Positions 46,835 to 58,502 are shown, counted from the stretch's first letter. The stretch: DNA of 64,000 nucleotides from Ehretia macrophylla (GCA_037974665.1 CM075770.1:94236850-94300849); one strand, 5' to 3'. Notes: a model not told the origin generated them from the letters alone. Translations and numbers: made by a program.

Positions 46835-47600
46835 ACTGGAGTGTTTGGGGATTATGTCGGCTTATCGTGATCGTGCTCGTGGTTCGTGGATCGTGAATGA
46901 AGATCAGTGAAGATTGGTGTATAGGGAATTGTGTGAAACGTATCCTTTTAAATGTGTGGTTATTTAAGTTATCATTGTTTCTTTAATTGTTAAGTGTTAT
47001 TATTGTATAATTGTATTATCTATTGCATTGCACGCCCCGGGACTATATCCCTCACTGGGCAACAGTGGTTGCTCATACCTCGATATCTGTTTCAGGAGAC
47101 GCTGTGGGTGATCCCCAGCTTGTTGAGTTAGTTGAGGAAGAAGAAGTTCAGATTGAGCCTTTACCTTAGTCGTTGTGCCTGATAGCTTGAGGTGGTTAAT
47201 GAATTTGCTGCTATGTGGAAAGTTCAACTAATTGTTTTATGTACTATTTTGTGGCCTAAGGGCTATGTATATGTTTGTTGTGCAAATTGAAGGATAGTAG
47301 ATTGTGGTGTAGAATTGGAAGCCATGTCTTGTAATAACTTTTATTCTTGCCTTTATTTCCTTGCATGCTTGGGAGTGGATGGTTAATGTAGAATGCATTA
47401 TCCTTTAAGTTGTTTTATTGATTTTCCTAGAATGTTATGATTATAAAACTATGCTGACAACAAGTTCTCGCATGCTTGTGTGTTGGAGCTATTGTGTACC
47501 ATAAGGCTCGGATGGCCTTATAGCTTTGTTATTTAATTAAGAAAAGCTTGTATTGTATTGTTGGGACTTTGTTTAAGTGTTTACAGGTTTTTGGAATATC

Positions 47601-47627
47601 CACGGTATAGGGGAGACTCTGTCCGTG
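47601..47627. repeat. End-proximal stem-loop, Gypsy-D 5' LTR
   Basis: CACGG and CCGTG outer arms, with inner arms of the CTGT/ACAG type, about 50 bp from the LTR end. The 3' LTR copy is at 55136-55162. A similar stem is in Gypsy-A at 12634-12654 and 20104-20124. Confidence 0.65.
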
Positions 47628-47684
47628 TGTCGGGTCCGGACTTAACCTTTAGCTTGGGGGTTGGGTCGGGGCGTGACATTTAAG

Positions 47685-47696
47685 TGGTATCAGAGC
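47685..47696 (+). other. Gypsy-D primer binding site
   Basis: TGGTATCAGAGC, six bases after the 5' LTR; tRNA-Met type. Confidence 0.92.
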
Positions 47697-48030
47697 TATA
47701 GATTGCATGAAGCCGGGTTAAATTTCTCGGTCTGTGGGTAGAGATTTGTTATGTGACTTTGTGAATACATGAGTCTTTGATTTTGATTTGCCTAAGTGAA
47801 ATTTGAATAAGGAATGAACATGCTAGCATGGAAATAGAATATCAAGAGTCTAGAATGTCAAGTATGATCTAGTGATTTATGTTTACTTCAAGAATGTGGA
47901 ATATTTATTTGAACTTCTATGTACTTGACTTTATGTGAATCTAATTGGACTTTTCTTTATGTGTTTACTTATAAATTGCATATATACATATATATACCTA
48001 TCATAACACTTTGCATTCTAGCTATTCGAG

Positions 48031-49260
48031 ATGGGGCCTCGCCGTCGTGCTGATAATCCGAATGTTGGTGGAGAACCCGAGGGGGTTCATGGGCAAGAAG
48101 CTGAGGTGGCCGAAAATGCACCGCAGGTTCAAGAACCGAGCACTGCACAGATCTTGGCCACGATGGCCACAGCTATGAACACTATCGCCCAGTTTGTTAC
48201 ACAACAGGGTCAGCCAGGGGTCGTTGGAGGTAATCAGGCTGCGAGAGCCGGAGGTAGTGGTCCTACCGGAGGGAATCTGTATGATCGGTTTATACATCAT
48301 GGGGCCTATACTTTCTTTGGGGAGCCGGACGATATGAAAGCTGAGATGTGGCTAAGGAAGTTTGAGAGAGTGGCAGCAATACTCGAGTGCCATGATGACA
48401 GGAAGATTACTTATGCTACTTTCCTTCTCGAGGGTGATGCTGAAGATTGGTGGAATACCATCAGTGAGAAATGGGGAGCTGAGGGAGTTCATCATTCGTG
48501 GGCCGACTTTGTCCGAGAATTTCGAGACAAGTATATATCGGTAGTTGCCCGCGAGAGGCGACAAACTGAGTTCATAAACTTGAAGCAGGGAAGTATGACG
48601 GTGGATCAATACGAGGCTACTTTTACCCGGCTTTCCCGTTATGCACCAGCTTTGATTCAGCCGGAGGACATGAAGATCCAGAGGTTCATCCTGGGGTTGA
48701 GGAGGGATATTATGCTGAACTTGTCTTCAAATGATTTTCCTAACTATGCTGCAGTAGTCCGAGCTGCCTCGAGATATGAGAAATGGAATGCCGATGTGTT
48801 AGCCGAGACCAGTCAATCGAGTAAACGGTTTCAGTCTCAGAGTCAAGGGTACCAGGGGCAGGCTGTATCAGTTGGGCAGAGTTCACAGCCGAGGCAGACT
48901 CAGAGTTACACAGGGCCTACTCAGACTCAGGCACGACCAGTCCAGAGTCAGACTCAGAGTCAGTTCCGTCCAGCAGTTTCCCGTTCGCAGTAGGGTAGTT
49001 CAGCTACCTCTACTTACAGAGCTCATTCGGGAGGCACTGTTGCAAGACGTCACCAGCAGTGCAGCTTCTGTCAGCGCCAGGGCCACACTGAGGATGTTTG
49101 TTGGAAGAAACATAACAAGTGTACAGGTTGCGACAGTGATCAGCACAGGGTTAAAGACTGTCAGAAATTTAAGAACCTTAGAGGTCAGACATCAGCTCAG
49201 AATTCTCAGACCAGGGCACCAGCTGCAGCACCACCACCACGAGGTCAGGCTCGTGTATTT
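48031..49260 (+). pseudogene. Gypsy-D gag with zinc knuckles
   Basis: Starts MGPRRRADNPNVGGEPEG, 352 bp past the LTR; this start matches the basic MRRRGRPQ start in Gypsy-A. The capsid domain (about residues 90-230) contains FFGEPDDMKAEMWLRKFERV, TFLLEGDAEDWWNTI, WADFVREFRDKYISVVARER and MTVDQYEATFTRLSRY. A glutamine/serine-rich linker follows (about 48820-48990). A CCHC knuckle lies near 49057-49110 (C-F-C, GH, C spacing), with a second CTGC-type motif near 49120-49160. It forms the virus-like particle in this family. Confidence 0.92.
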
Positions 49261-49263
49261 GCT

Positions 49264-49900
49264 TTGGATGCTGAGGAGCTTCCGGACATTACTGCTGTGG
49301 TAGAAGGTATTTTTCTTCTTAATGATCAGTCAGTTAAGGTTTTAATTGATTCCGGGGCTTCGCATTCTTTTATTACTCCTACTTGTGCACAAAATGCTAA
49401 ATTGAAACATGATAAACTGTTGCATGAGATTGTGGTTTATACTCCTATGGGTCCGAAGTTTGTTACTAGATCTATTTGCAGAGCATGTAGTATATTTATT
49501 GAGGGTCGTGTTTTTCTTGCTGATTTGATTATCCTACCCTTCAATGACTTTGAAATTATATTGGGGATGGACTGGTTAAGTAAATATTATGCCCAGCTTG
49601 ATTGTAGAAAGAAGATTGTGTATCTAGAAATGCCTGACCAGCCTATACTTAAAATAGTTGGTAGTAGAAAATCTACGGGAACTCCTATTATTTCTTCTAT
49701 TAGGGCATCTAAATTATTGAGCAAGGGTTGTGAGGCTTATCTTGCATATTTGATTAATCAACCTGGGGATCAATTGAAATTGAATGATGTACCTATCGTG
49801 AGAGAGTTTCCGGGGGTCTTTCCTGAGGAATTACCTGGGTTACCGCCTGATAGAGAGATAGAGTTCATGATTGATTTATTGCCGGGGACTTCACCTATCT
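49264..49900 (+). pseudogene. Gypsy-D aspartic protease
   Basis: [18 protein letters not shown] carries the retropepsin DSGA site (near 49336-49375). [16 protein letters not shown] is the second hallmark. [20 protein letters not shown] leads to the reverse transcriptase. It cuts the polyprotein in intact relatives. Confidence 0.92.
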
Positions 49901-49929
49901 CTAAGACTCTGTACAGAATGGCTCCACCT

Positions 49930-50680
49930 GAGTTGCAGGAATTGAAAGTTCAATTACAGGGCTTGCTTGAGAAGGGATTCATTCAGCCGAGTTCTTCGCC
50001 TTGGGGTGCGCCAGTCCTATTTGTTAAAAAGAAAGACGGATCTCTTCGCCTATGCATTGATTATCGGGGTCTTAATCAGGTAACCATCAAAAATAAATAT
50101 CCCTTGCCTTTAATCGAAGAGTTATTTGATCAGTTGCAAGGCGCCAGGGTATTCTCTAAATTTGATTTGAGGCAGGGCTATTATCAACTGAGGATTAAGA
50201 AAGATGATGTTCCTAAAACTGCTTTCAGAACTCGATATGGCCATTATGAGTTTGTTGTCTTGCCGTTTGGTCTTACTAATGCTCCCGCCGCATTCATGGA
50301 CTTAATGCAGAGGGTATTCCGTCCTTATCTGGACCAATTTGTGGTCATATTTATTGATGATATCCTTGTCTATTCTAAATCTGAGGCGGAACATGAATAG
50401 CATCTCAGAATTGTGTTGCAGACTCTTCAGGAGCATCAGTTATTTGCAAAGTATAGCAAATGTGAATTCTGGCTTAAGCAAGTTGCTTTTCTTGGCCATA
50501 TTATCTCGCAGGATGGTATTTCTATTGATCCAGCGAAGATTGAAGTTGTGTTATCTTGGAAACGACCTGAAACTGTCACGGAGATTCGTAGCTTCCTTGG
50601 TTTAGCTGGGTATTATCGGAGGTTTGTCAAGGATTTCTCTAAGATTGCAGGGCCTTTAACTCAGCTTACTCAGAAGAAAA
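49930..50680 (+). pseudogene. Gypsy-D reverse transcriptase
   Basis: [21 protein letters not shown] and [20 protein letters not shown] begin the domain. [20 protein letters not shown] and [21 protein letters not shown] follow, then the catalytic [11 protein letters not shown] (aspartates near 50356-50361). The thumb and connection show [20 protein letters not shown] and [22 protein letters not shown]. Confidence 0.93.
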
Positions 50681-51120
50681 CAGTATTTGACTGGAATGAT
50701 AAATGCGAGGCCAGCTTCCAGGAATTGAAGAAGAGATTGACTACAGCTCCTATTCTTGCTTTACCTGAGGGTTATGATAATCTGGTGATCTATAGTGATG
50801 CTTCGAAGGAAGGTCTGGGTTGTGTATTGATGCAGAATGGCCGGGTTATTGCTTATGCTTCCAGGAAACTGAAGCCTTATGAACTCAACTATCCGACTCA
50901 TGATCTTGAGCTTGCAGCTATCATTCTTGCGTTAAAGAAATGGCGTCATTATCTCTGGAGCAACAAATTTGAAATCTTTACAGATCATAAGAGCTTGAAA
51001 TATCTGTTTTCACAGAAAGAGTTGAACATGAGGCAGAGGCGTTGGAATTACTTGAGGACTATAACTGCACTATTAACTATCTTCCGGGCAAGGCCAATAT
51101 TGTTGCTGATGCTTTGAGCC
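50680..51120 (+). pseudogene. Gypsy-D RNase H
   Basis: [40 protein letters not shown] and [26 protein letters not shown] are the usual Gypsy RNase H blocks, followed by [22 protein letters not shown]. Confidence 0.92.
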
Positions 51121-52480
51121 GAAAGGCTACTGTTGCTAGCTTGATTATCAAGAATTGGGAATTCATGGAAGAATTATGCTTATGGAAGCCTAGTACTTCA
51201 AATTCTGGTATTCAATTCGCAAGTTTGCAGATTCAATCTCTGTTATTATCCAGGATTCGAGAAGTTCAACAGGCTGATCTTCAATTATTGAAAGTCTTAG
51301 AGAATTCTAAAGGGGGAGAGTCGGATTTCAAACTGCACGACGATGGTATTCTCAAATTCAAAGGTAGAATCTGTATTCCGAATGATCCAACTCTGAAAAA
51401 GGATATTCTTGCTGAGGCACACAGTTCTAGATATACTATCCATCCAGGCAGTACCAAAATGTATAGAGATTTGAAGCAGAATTTCTGGTAGAATAATATG
51501 AAGAGAGAAATTGCTGACTATGTTGCCCGATGTCTTACTTGTCAGAAAGTTAAAGCAGAACATCAGAGACCTGCAGGGTTGTTGCAGCCTTTGGCTATTC
51601 CTGTTTGGAAATGGGATCATATTACCATGGATTTCGTCTCTGATTTACCGAGGTCTTCGAAGGGTAATGACTCAGTTTGGGTTATTGTGGATAGACTGAC
51701 CAAGACTTCTCATTTTATTGCTAAAAAGAAGTCTGATTCTCTTGATAAACTGGTAGAGTTGTATATTGAGAATGTTGTCCGACTACATGGAATTCCAAAG
51801 AGTATCGTGTCAGATAGAGATCCCAGATTCACATCTCAGTTCTGGCAGAAGATTCAGAAAGCTTTGGGCACGAATTTGAATTTCAGTACAGCTTATCATC
51901 CTCAGACAGATGGTCAATCCGAGAGAACTATCTTAATCCTTGAGGATATGTTACGGGCTTGCATTCTGGACTTCAGTAAGAGTTGGGAGAAGTATTTGCC
52001 ACTCGCAGAATTCGCCTATAACAATAGTTATCAAGCTACTATTGGTATGGCACCTTATGAGGCACTGTATGGGCGTAAATGTCGGTCTCCTCTCTACTGG
52101 GATGATGTTGGTGAAATGAAGACTATCGACCCTACTCTCTTACCTGAAATGAACAAAATGATTGATCATGTGCAGCTTATCAGAAAAAGAATGCTTACAG
52201 CACAGAGCCGGCAAAAGAGTTATGCAGATAGACGACGTCGTGATCTGAAATTTGCTGTGGGGGATCGAGTATTTCTGAAAATTTCTCCTCACAAGGGTTT
52301 GATTCGGCATGGTAAAAGAGGTAAACTCAGTCCTCGATATGTGGGACCATTTGAGATAACTGAAACAGTTGGTGATTTGGCTTATCGTCTAGCTTTACCT
52401 CCCAGTCTGGGCAGAATTCATGACGTATTCCATGTTTCCATGCTTCGGAAGTATCAGCTAGATCCCTCTCACATACTTGA
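51120..52480 (+). pseudogene. Gypsy-D integrase
   Basis: The HHCC zinc-binding module is seen in HSSRYTIHPGSTKMYRDLK and CLTCQKVKAEHQRP. The DDE core shows ITMDFVSDLPRS, VSDRDPRFTSQFWQK and TDGQSERTILILEDML. AEFAYNNSYQATIGMAPYEA and GRKCRSPLYWDDVGEM follow. The GPF module KLSPRYVGPFEITETV and the tail RIHDVFHVSMLRKYQ precede the chromodomain. Confidence 0.92.
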
Positions 52481-52499
52481 GCCGGAACCGCTAGAGATC

Positions 52500-52720
52500 A
52501 GTGAAACTTTGACCTACACAGAGAAACCTCTTCGAATTGTTGATCAGAAAGTTCAGGAGCTGAGGACTAAAAGCATTTCGATGGTTAAAGTTCTGTGGGA
52601 TCATCACGGAGTAGAAGATGCGACATGGGAAAGAGAGGATCAGATGCGGGAACGGTATCCAGAGTTATTCGCCGAATCATGTAAGAATTGCGTGGACGCA
52701 ATTAGTTTAAGGGGGAGAGG
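52500..52720 (+). pseudogene. Gypsy-D chromodomain
   Basis: VQELRTKSISMVKVLWDHHGVEDATWERE and RERYPELF, the Tekay-type chromodomain. In the group it directs integration to H3K9-methylated chromatin, which fits the insertion into other retroelements seen here. Confidence 0.85.
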
Positions 52721-52721
52721 A
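52709..52721 (+). other. Gypsy-D polypurine tract
   Basis: AAGGGGGAGAGGA ending directly at the 3' LTR. Pol coding (ISLRGRG) runs across it. Confidence 0.88.
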
Positions 52722-55213
52722 TGTGACGCCTGAGATTTAGCCATGCATTTAATTACTATTGCATCCCTTGTTTGCGCATTTACTTCTGTGTCTTATTAAC
52801 TGACTTTTGTGACTACTATTCACTCCGTTTTTAAACTGCCTTCTATTAGTTAATTAGCATTTTTATTAAATCATATTAATTGTAAAAGTAGTGGGAAAAA
52901 TGTGCATTTGAACTAAAGGCGTTAGGAGGGCTCGTTTAGAAAATGATTTTTGTAGTTGAGTGAATAGTGTTACGTAATAACTTTATAGATTTAATTAGCT
53001 AGCCTAAGTTTTATACATTAGCCTCATTTTGGAGCTAGCAACGCGCATTATAATAGATCATTTAAGCACCCAAATGACCCCACCTCAACTTAGCCCCTTC
53101 TATATATCACCTAAGCTCACAAAATGCAAAAGAAAAAAAAAATTAAAAGCTGAAAACAGGAGCCCAAACCCGACAGCCCCTCTTTGCACTTGGGAGGAAT
53201 TTTTCATCTTCAACTCTTCAATTCAAGCCACTCCAAGCCTAGAGCAACTAGATTAGGGTGTGTGCAAGCTTCCTAGAGGCTCCTACGTGTATTGGTGAGG
53301 GATTTCACGGCTTGTTTTTGCATTTCTAAATAGTTGTCAATTTCTTGATTTGTTGAAAATGTGATCAAATGCCATTGTAGTTGTTATCTATGCTATTATA
53401 CCATGTATATGAATGCTAGAAAACATATTTGAGCCATCGTTTCACAATTTAAACGGTTAGAATCGTTAGTTTGATTTTTAGGGTGAATAGTGACATTTTT
53501 TCTAGGGTTTTGTGTTATTACTCGAATTAGCTTGATTCAATGCTTCTAATAGATGCCTTAGGTGCTAGTGAAGATAACCTAATAGCCCCGTGCACTTGCA
53601 TTGCCCTTAAATCGCCTAAAAATGGAAAATAGCCGACTTTAATTTGGGGCTTTCGGGGTTAATGCGAATCCGGGTGAATTCGGGCTTCAATTCTGGTATC
53701 CTTAGGCTACCTAGGTGCTATAGATGCCTTGATATCCCTTGTTTGAAGCCCGGACAATGTATGTGTAATTTAAAGCCATAAGAGGGAATTTGGGGCTTTC
53801 GGGGTAATCGCGGGCATTTGAATGAGTTAGAGGGTTAAGAGGGTACCTTGAGGGTTAGTTAGAAGGTTGGGAGAGTTTCCTTTGAAAATGGAATCATTAA
53901 CCTTGGTTTGGAAGAGAAATAGTTCGAAAAACAAAGGGGTTTAGGTGCAATTTAAGTTGTCTCACACTTCTAAACCCATGTCATGACTTCTTGAGTGTTT
54001 ATAAGTGATTTTAAGTTGATTTGGAGCTTTTGGTATGATTCTAAACTTATCTTGCTAATGTCTCTTTGTAAAACTGCATATTTGCTTATATAATTATTCT
54101 ATTCTAATTGCATCGAGGTCAACCTACTTTGTTGATCCTCATATGTGTTAATGCTTATATTATTGCTATTAACTTGCCATCGTTAAGTGCATTGCATAGT
54201 GGTTGCGCAACCATAGTGTCAGGGGCGGATGTGTTGAATATCGGCTGGGCGGCAGAGGGCTGGCCGGTGGATATTCAAACTCCGTGCCCTAGTCCCTCAT
54301 TCGCCTGGTCCGGAGATTGCCAGGGGATGTTGGGTCGTAGGATTATCGGGGTACATCCGGAGTACACCCACTGGAGTGTTTGGGGATTATGCCGGCTTAT
54401 CGTGATCGTGCTCGTGGTTCGTGGATCGTGAATGAAGATCAGTGAAGATTAGTGTATAGGGAATTGTGTGAAACGTATCCTTTTAATTGTGTGGTTATTT
54501 AAGTTATCATTGTTTCTTTAATTGTTAAGTGCTATTATTGTATAATTGTATTATCTGTTGCATTGCACGCCCCGGGACTATATCCCTCACTGGACAACAG
54601 TGGTTGCTCATACCTCGATATCTGTTTCAGGAGACGCTGTGGGTGATCCCCAGCTTGTTGAGTTAGTTGAGGAAGAAGAAGTTCAGATTGAGCCTTTACC
54701 TTAGTCGCTGTGCCTGATAGCTTGAGGTGGTTAATGAATTTGCTGCTATGTGGAAAGTTCAACTAATTGTTTTATGTACTATTTTGTGGCCTAAGGGCTA
54801 TGTATATGTTTGTTGTGCAAATTGAAGGATAGTAGATTGTGGTGTAGAATTGGAAGCCATGTCTTGTAATAACTTTTATTCTTGCCTTTATTTCCTTGCA
54901 TGCTTGGGAGTGGATGGTTAATGTAGAATGCATTATCCTTTAAGTTGTTTTATTGATTTTCCTAGAATGTTATGATTATAAAACTATGCTGACAACAAGT
55001 TCTCGCATGCTTGTGTGTTGGAGCTATTGTGTACCATAAGGCTCGGATGGCCTTATAGCTTTGTTGTTTAATTAAGAAAAGCTTGTATTGTATTGTTGGG
55101 ACTTTGTTTAAGTGTTTACAGGTTTTTGGAATGTCCACGGTACAGGGGAGACTCTGTCCGTGTGTCGGGTCCAGACTTAACCTTTAGCTTGGGGGTTGGG
55201 TCGGGGCGTGACA
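52722..55213 (+). repeat. Gypsy-D 3' LTR
   Basis: 2492 bp, about 98.7% like the 5' LTR by eye count, with all the same internal motifs. Confidence 0.96.
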
Positions 55214-55218
55214 AAGTA
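55214..55218. repeat. Gypsy-D target site duplication (right copy)
   Basis: AAGTA, matching 45183-45187. Confidence 0.93.
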
Positions 55219-55396
55219 CACAATGAACTAGCATAAGACTTTAAGTAAAAGTATAAGCACACTTCCAAGTATTAAGAATCTAAATAACCACATATGAAAA
55301 GGATACGATTTTCGCTTGCTGCAACTGCTTTTCAATTAGCTTCCATAAATACTTTATCGCTTAAATGTTTATCGGCATCCTTTTATCACTCCTGCT

Positions 55397-55417
55397 GGGG
55401 TACTCCGGATGTACCCC
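55397..55417. promoter_or_regulatory. LTR palindrome, solo LTR E
   Basis: GGGGTAC, TCCGGA core, GTACCCC arms: the most complete version of the motif. CTACGACCC follows six bases later, as in Gypsy-A and (reversed) Gypsy-D. Confidence 0.65.
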
Positions 55418-57163
55418 AATAATCTACGACCCAACACCCCAAGGCCAACAATGACCAAGCGAGTGAGGCAATAGGACGCGGAGCTTGTGCAACCAATCAC
55501 TGGCAAGCTCGTTGCTGCCCAGTGAAGGCACAACACTACTGTGCCTCGCTTAAGGTTACAACCTTCATTAACACTTAATAAATCACTGTAAACATTTGAT
55601 AAGCATGGAAATTAAGGGGACAACAAAGTAGGTTGCCCCTCGAGCATATAAGCATTTAAGTAAGCAATAATACTTAAGTGGCACATTTTTACATTAGCTA
55701 TCAATGAACGCTGTAAAAACAAAATTGGTAGGTGACAACTTAGGCTACCCTACTGTTTATGCAACATTTATACTTGTGAATAACTTCAAAGGCAAGTGAA
55801 CATGCATGCATTCTTGTTCATCTTTGGTTATATCATACATTAATTTTACATGAAATGCCTTTGTTTTACTTACATATACCTTAATTTCATCAAGCAACTA
55901 TTAGTCATCTAGCATTCACTTCACTTGAAAATTCTCTCCCAACAATTGCTTATGACCACCAAGCATTCAAACTACTTACGATCAATCATTATTCATCTAG
56001 AATTTAACCACTAATACAACATAAAACACTTAGTAACACAAGCTGAAATTCTAGATGGCACATGCATGACTTAACCAGTTTGGTTATCAACCTTACTATA
56101 CTCCAAAAACTTTGAAACTACACAGACATATAGTTCTTTAAAATTAGATGGGTTTAACATCAAACTGATCTCGATTCGGGGCTATATTTAGCAAGGTACG
56201 GCCTCTAGAAGTTTATTACGCAAACTGCCCTACATCTCCGCGAAAATCAGAATCCCACTGTAATGGCTCTAAAAATGTATCATAACTATAGAATTAGAAC
56301 TTGCACCGAAACAAAATTTGTTCCTCAAGGTCTTTGGCACAACATACTAAAATTTCATCCAAATCCAACAACGTTTACTAGTTAAAATAAGCTCTACAAC
56401 TCAGGTGCGCAAATCTGTCCAGAACACACATACTTGCACTAGTTCACTTTTGAGCCATTATTTTGCATGCTTAATTAGCTTTTATTGCTACTTGCTACAA
56501 ATATAGATTAAAATCCTCTTTAATGCATTAAATCAAGTATCTCAATTGCACTCTTCAATCACTAAACAAGTCTACAACAACAACTACAACTACATACAAA
56601 GTATAACAACACAAACAATATAAGGCTAATACTTTACTCTTCACATACATTAGCTAGATTTGCATGCTCTTCTAGCTTCAATCATCAACTAACTACATCA
56701 CAACAAGCTTACTACTGACATTATATCAAATTAAAATGCATATAATCATGAACCCCTCACCTTCGCATGAGGAATTGCATGAAAATGGCTAGGTTGAGCT
56801 CCAAAACCACATTTTCTTCCCTTATTTCTTCTTCTTCCTTTTTTTCGCTATCTTTTCTTCATTTTCTCTTGGTCGTTTCTCTCTTTTTTTCTCTTCTCTC
56901 CACCGATTTATTCTTGTTGGCTCTAGAAATTTCTCTTATTTTTATCTTATATGGGTTAATATTGGCTAATTGAGCCAAGTTGGGCCTTAAGTTATGTTCT
57001 ATCATAATTAATCAAGCCCAATGTCTTTTTTATTCTTCTCATGATCCCATAAAGCCTACCAATCACACCCAATATTCTATTGACCATGTAATATACTACT
57101 ATAATAACTAATTCCACTTACTCTAAATGCAATGTAAGCACGCTATCGAGCTTGGGTGTCACA

Positions 57164-57168
57164 TGCAA
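57164..57168. repeat. Solo LTR E target site duplication (right copy)
   Basis: TGCAA, matching 44712-44716. Confidence 0.88.
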
Positions 57169-58405
57169 AATGTCCATTATCACCATGTAGTATGCGAAAT
57201 TGACCTTTAGAGTAAGAGCTTGAAGAAATAACTGCAAATTAATTAAAAACGTCAAAAAATCTTGGGAAAGGTATGTTAGAGATATGCACTAATGCTACAT
57301 ATTTGGAAGACATATATTGGGGCATTTTGACATTAACTTGTACATTATGGCATCTATGTCTATATATGTGTGTTTTCATATTGACATAATTAGCACATTC
57401 ATATTCTCCTTCTTTTATGTGTATGAATGAGTCCCTAGTATTTTTATTATAGAAATGTATTCTAAAAGCGTTTAGAATATGTTGGTGTATTTTCTTAATA
57501 TGATAAATACTTAAAGTATTCATAGTTTTCAGATTATTTGATCGGGACTTCAATAATCTATTACGGACTATCACATGTGTTGTTACCTTTGATTAACATA
57601 TGGATGTTAATGATAAAGGATAGTGAGCAACGTGCCATAACAGTATAAGGATGCGACTACCAAATATGTGGGTGACTATTAGTTGAATAAATCACTGAAT
57701 GTGACATGAATAACAAATTACATAACTTTAGATTAATAATTTGTTATTCATTGTGATTGTGCATGTAATCCTTAGACTTGAGACATTACGGTTGTCATCT
57801 ATATTGGGGTTTGATTCTAGCATTTGGACAATGATTGTTTCAACAAACGAGATGAGATGCGTCCTCTCGCAGTTTCATTCGTTCAGTATAGTAATTAACA
57901 GGTAGTGGTCAAGATAGGATCCATTAACCTCCGGCGTGAGGCAATGTCCTATGCGATCTAACCTTGGTTGTTTAATGAGAAAATCCTTAGCCGAGGTATG
58001 AATGATGGAAAATGGGTTTTTCATGTGTCGTCTCTCATTACACCAATTAGATTTATGCATGGTATCGAGTTTATGAACTTAATCGAATCATGGTTCTTGC
58101 TCGACGGGACAATTAATGAAAGAATTGGATTGCACGATAATCGGCGACCATAAATAGATTCACTTGAATAAGACTTCATTGCTTTATAAACTGTCTTGAT
58201 ACGTTAGTAGCTAAAACGTCACTCAATAACTCTGAAGGTGTTTTGAGAATGACGGGAGATATTCTCTAAACAAATTGAATAGTTTGATTAACATTGAAAG
58301 TGTTCAATGTTTCTTCAGTGCTATATAACTGTGAATCTAGAAAGTCACACACAATAGAGCACGACGACTGTTTTTCCTATTAAGCTTGATTTAATTTTTC
58401 TTGAG

Positions 58406-58502
58406 TTGTTAAAGTGTTAACAATTGCAATTAGTCTTCTCTTGAATTGTTAAAGTGTTAACAATAGTATTTTATTTTTCTTGAATTGTTAAGGAGTTAAC
58501 AA
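58406..58502. repeat. Three ~40 bp units each with a TTGTTAA/TTAACAA dyad
   Basis: TTGTTAAAGTGTTAACAA at 58406-58423 and 58446-58463, and TTGTTAAGGAGTTAACAA at 58485-58502. Each has a perfect 7 bp stem and a 4-base loop, at 39-40 bp spacing. Confidence 0.9.

Larger units (their letters stand above)
45188..47678 (+). repeat. Gypsy-D 5' LTR
   Basis: Starts TGTGACGCCCGAG, ends GGTCGGGGCGTGACA. Contains a TATA-like site, the shared CAACCTACTTTGTTG box, the palindrome and the end stem-loop. Confidence 0.96.
45188..55213 (+). mobile_element. Gypsy-D: young Tekay/Del-like chromovirus, plus strand
   Basis: A 10.0 kb Gypsy element with LTRs of 2491 and 2492 bp and an AAGTA duplication, inserted into solo LTR E. 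Parts in order: 5' LTR, primer site, gag, zinc knuckles, protease, reverse transcriptase, RNase H, integrase, chromodomain, purine tract, 3' LTR. The LTRs show about 33 differences by eye (about 1.3%), roughly half a million years at an assumed 1.3e-8 per site per year, the youngest in the window. All domains are present, but it is broken in about four places. Proteins closely resemble Gypsy-A, while the LTRs are clearly a different family. Confidence 0.96.
44717..57163 (-). mobile_element. Solo Gypsy LTR E, minus strand, interrupted by Gypsy-D
   Basis: Left part 44717-45187 and right part 55214-57163 are ends of one LTR of about 2.4 kb, split by Gypsy-D and bounded by TGCAA. On the plus strand it starts TGAAACGACCCGATCC and ends TTGGGTGTCACA. 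No interior or partner LTR lies beside it, so it is solo. It shares the palindrome (55397-55417), the CAACAAAGTAGGTTG box (about 55622) and an end-proximal stem-loop (44777-44799) with the Gypsy-A and Gypsy-D LTRs, so it belongs to the same broad Tekay-like group but a separate family. Confidence 0.88.

Noticed and set aside
46573-46896. A 107-residue open frame in the Gypsy-D 5' LTR, with a near-identical copy at 54108-54431
   Set aside because: The two copies exist because the LTR is duplicated. The frame runs across the non-coding palindrome block, has no domain, and is not kept in the LTRs of Gypsy-A or LTR E.
47000-47227. A 75-residue minus-strand frame in the Gypsy-D LTR (also at 54535-54762)
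   Set aside because: LTR duplicate without domain, antisense to the element; treated as chance.
56767-56973. A 68-residue frame rich in Ser, Phe and Leu that might pass for a signal peptide protein
   Set aside because: It lies in solo LTR E over a TTCTTC-rich pyrimidine tract, a typical LTR leader feature.
57239-57574. A 111-residue minus-strand frame at the start of the Copia-5 LTR
   Set aside because: AT-rich, spans the inferred LTR boundary, and no similarity is recognised.
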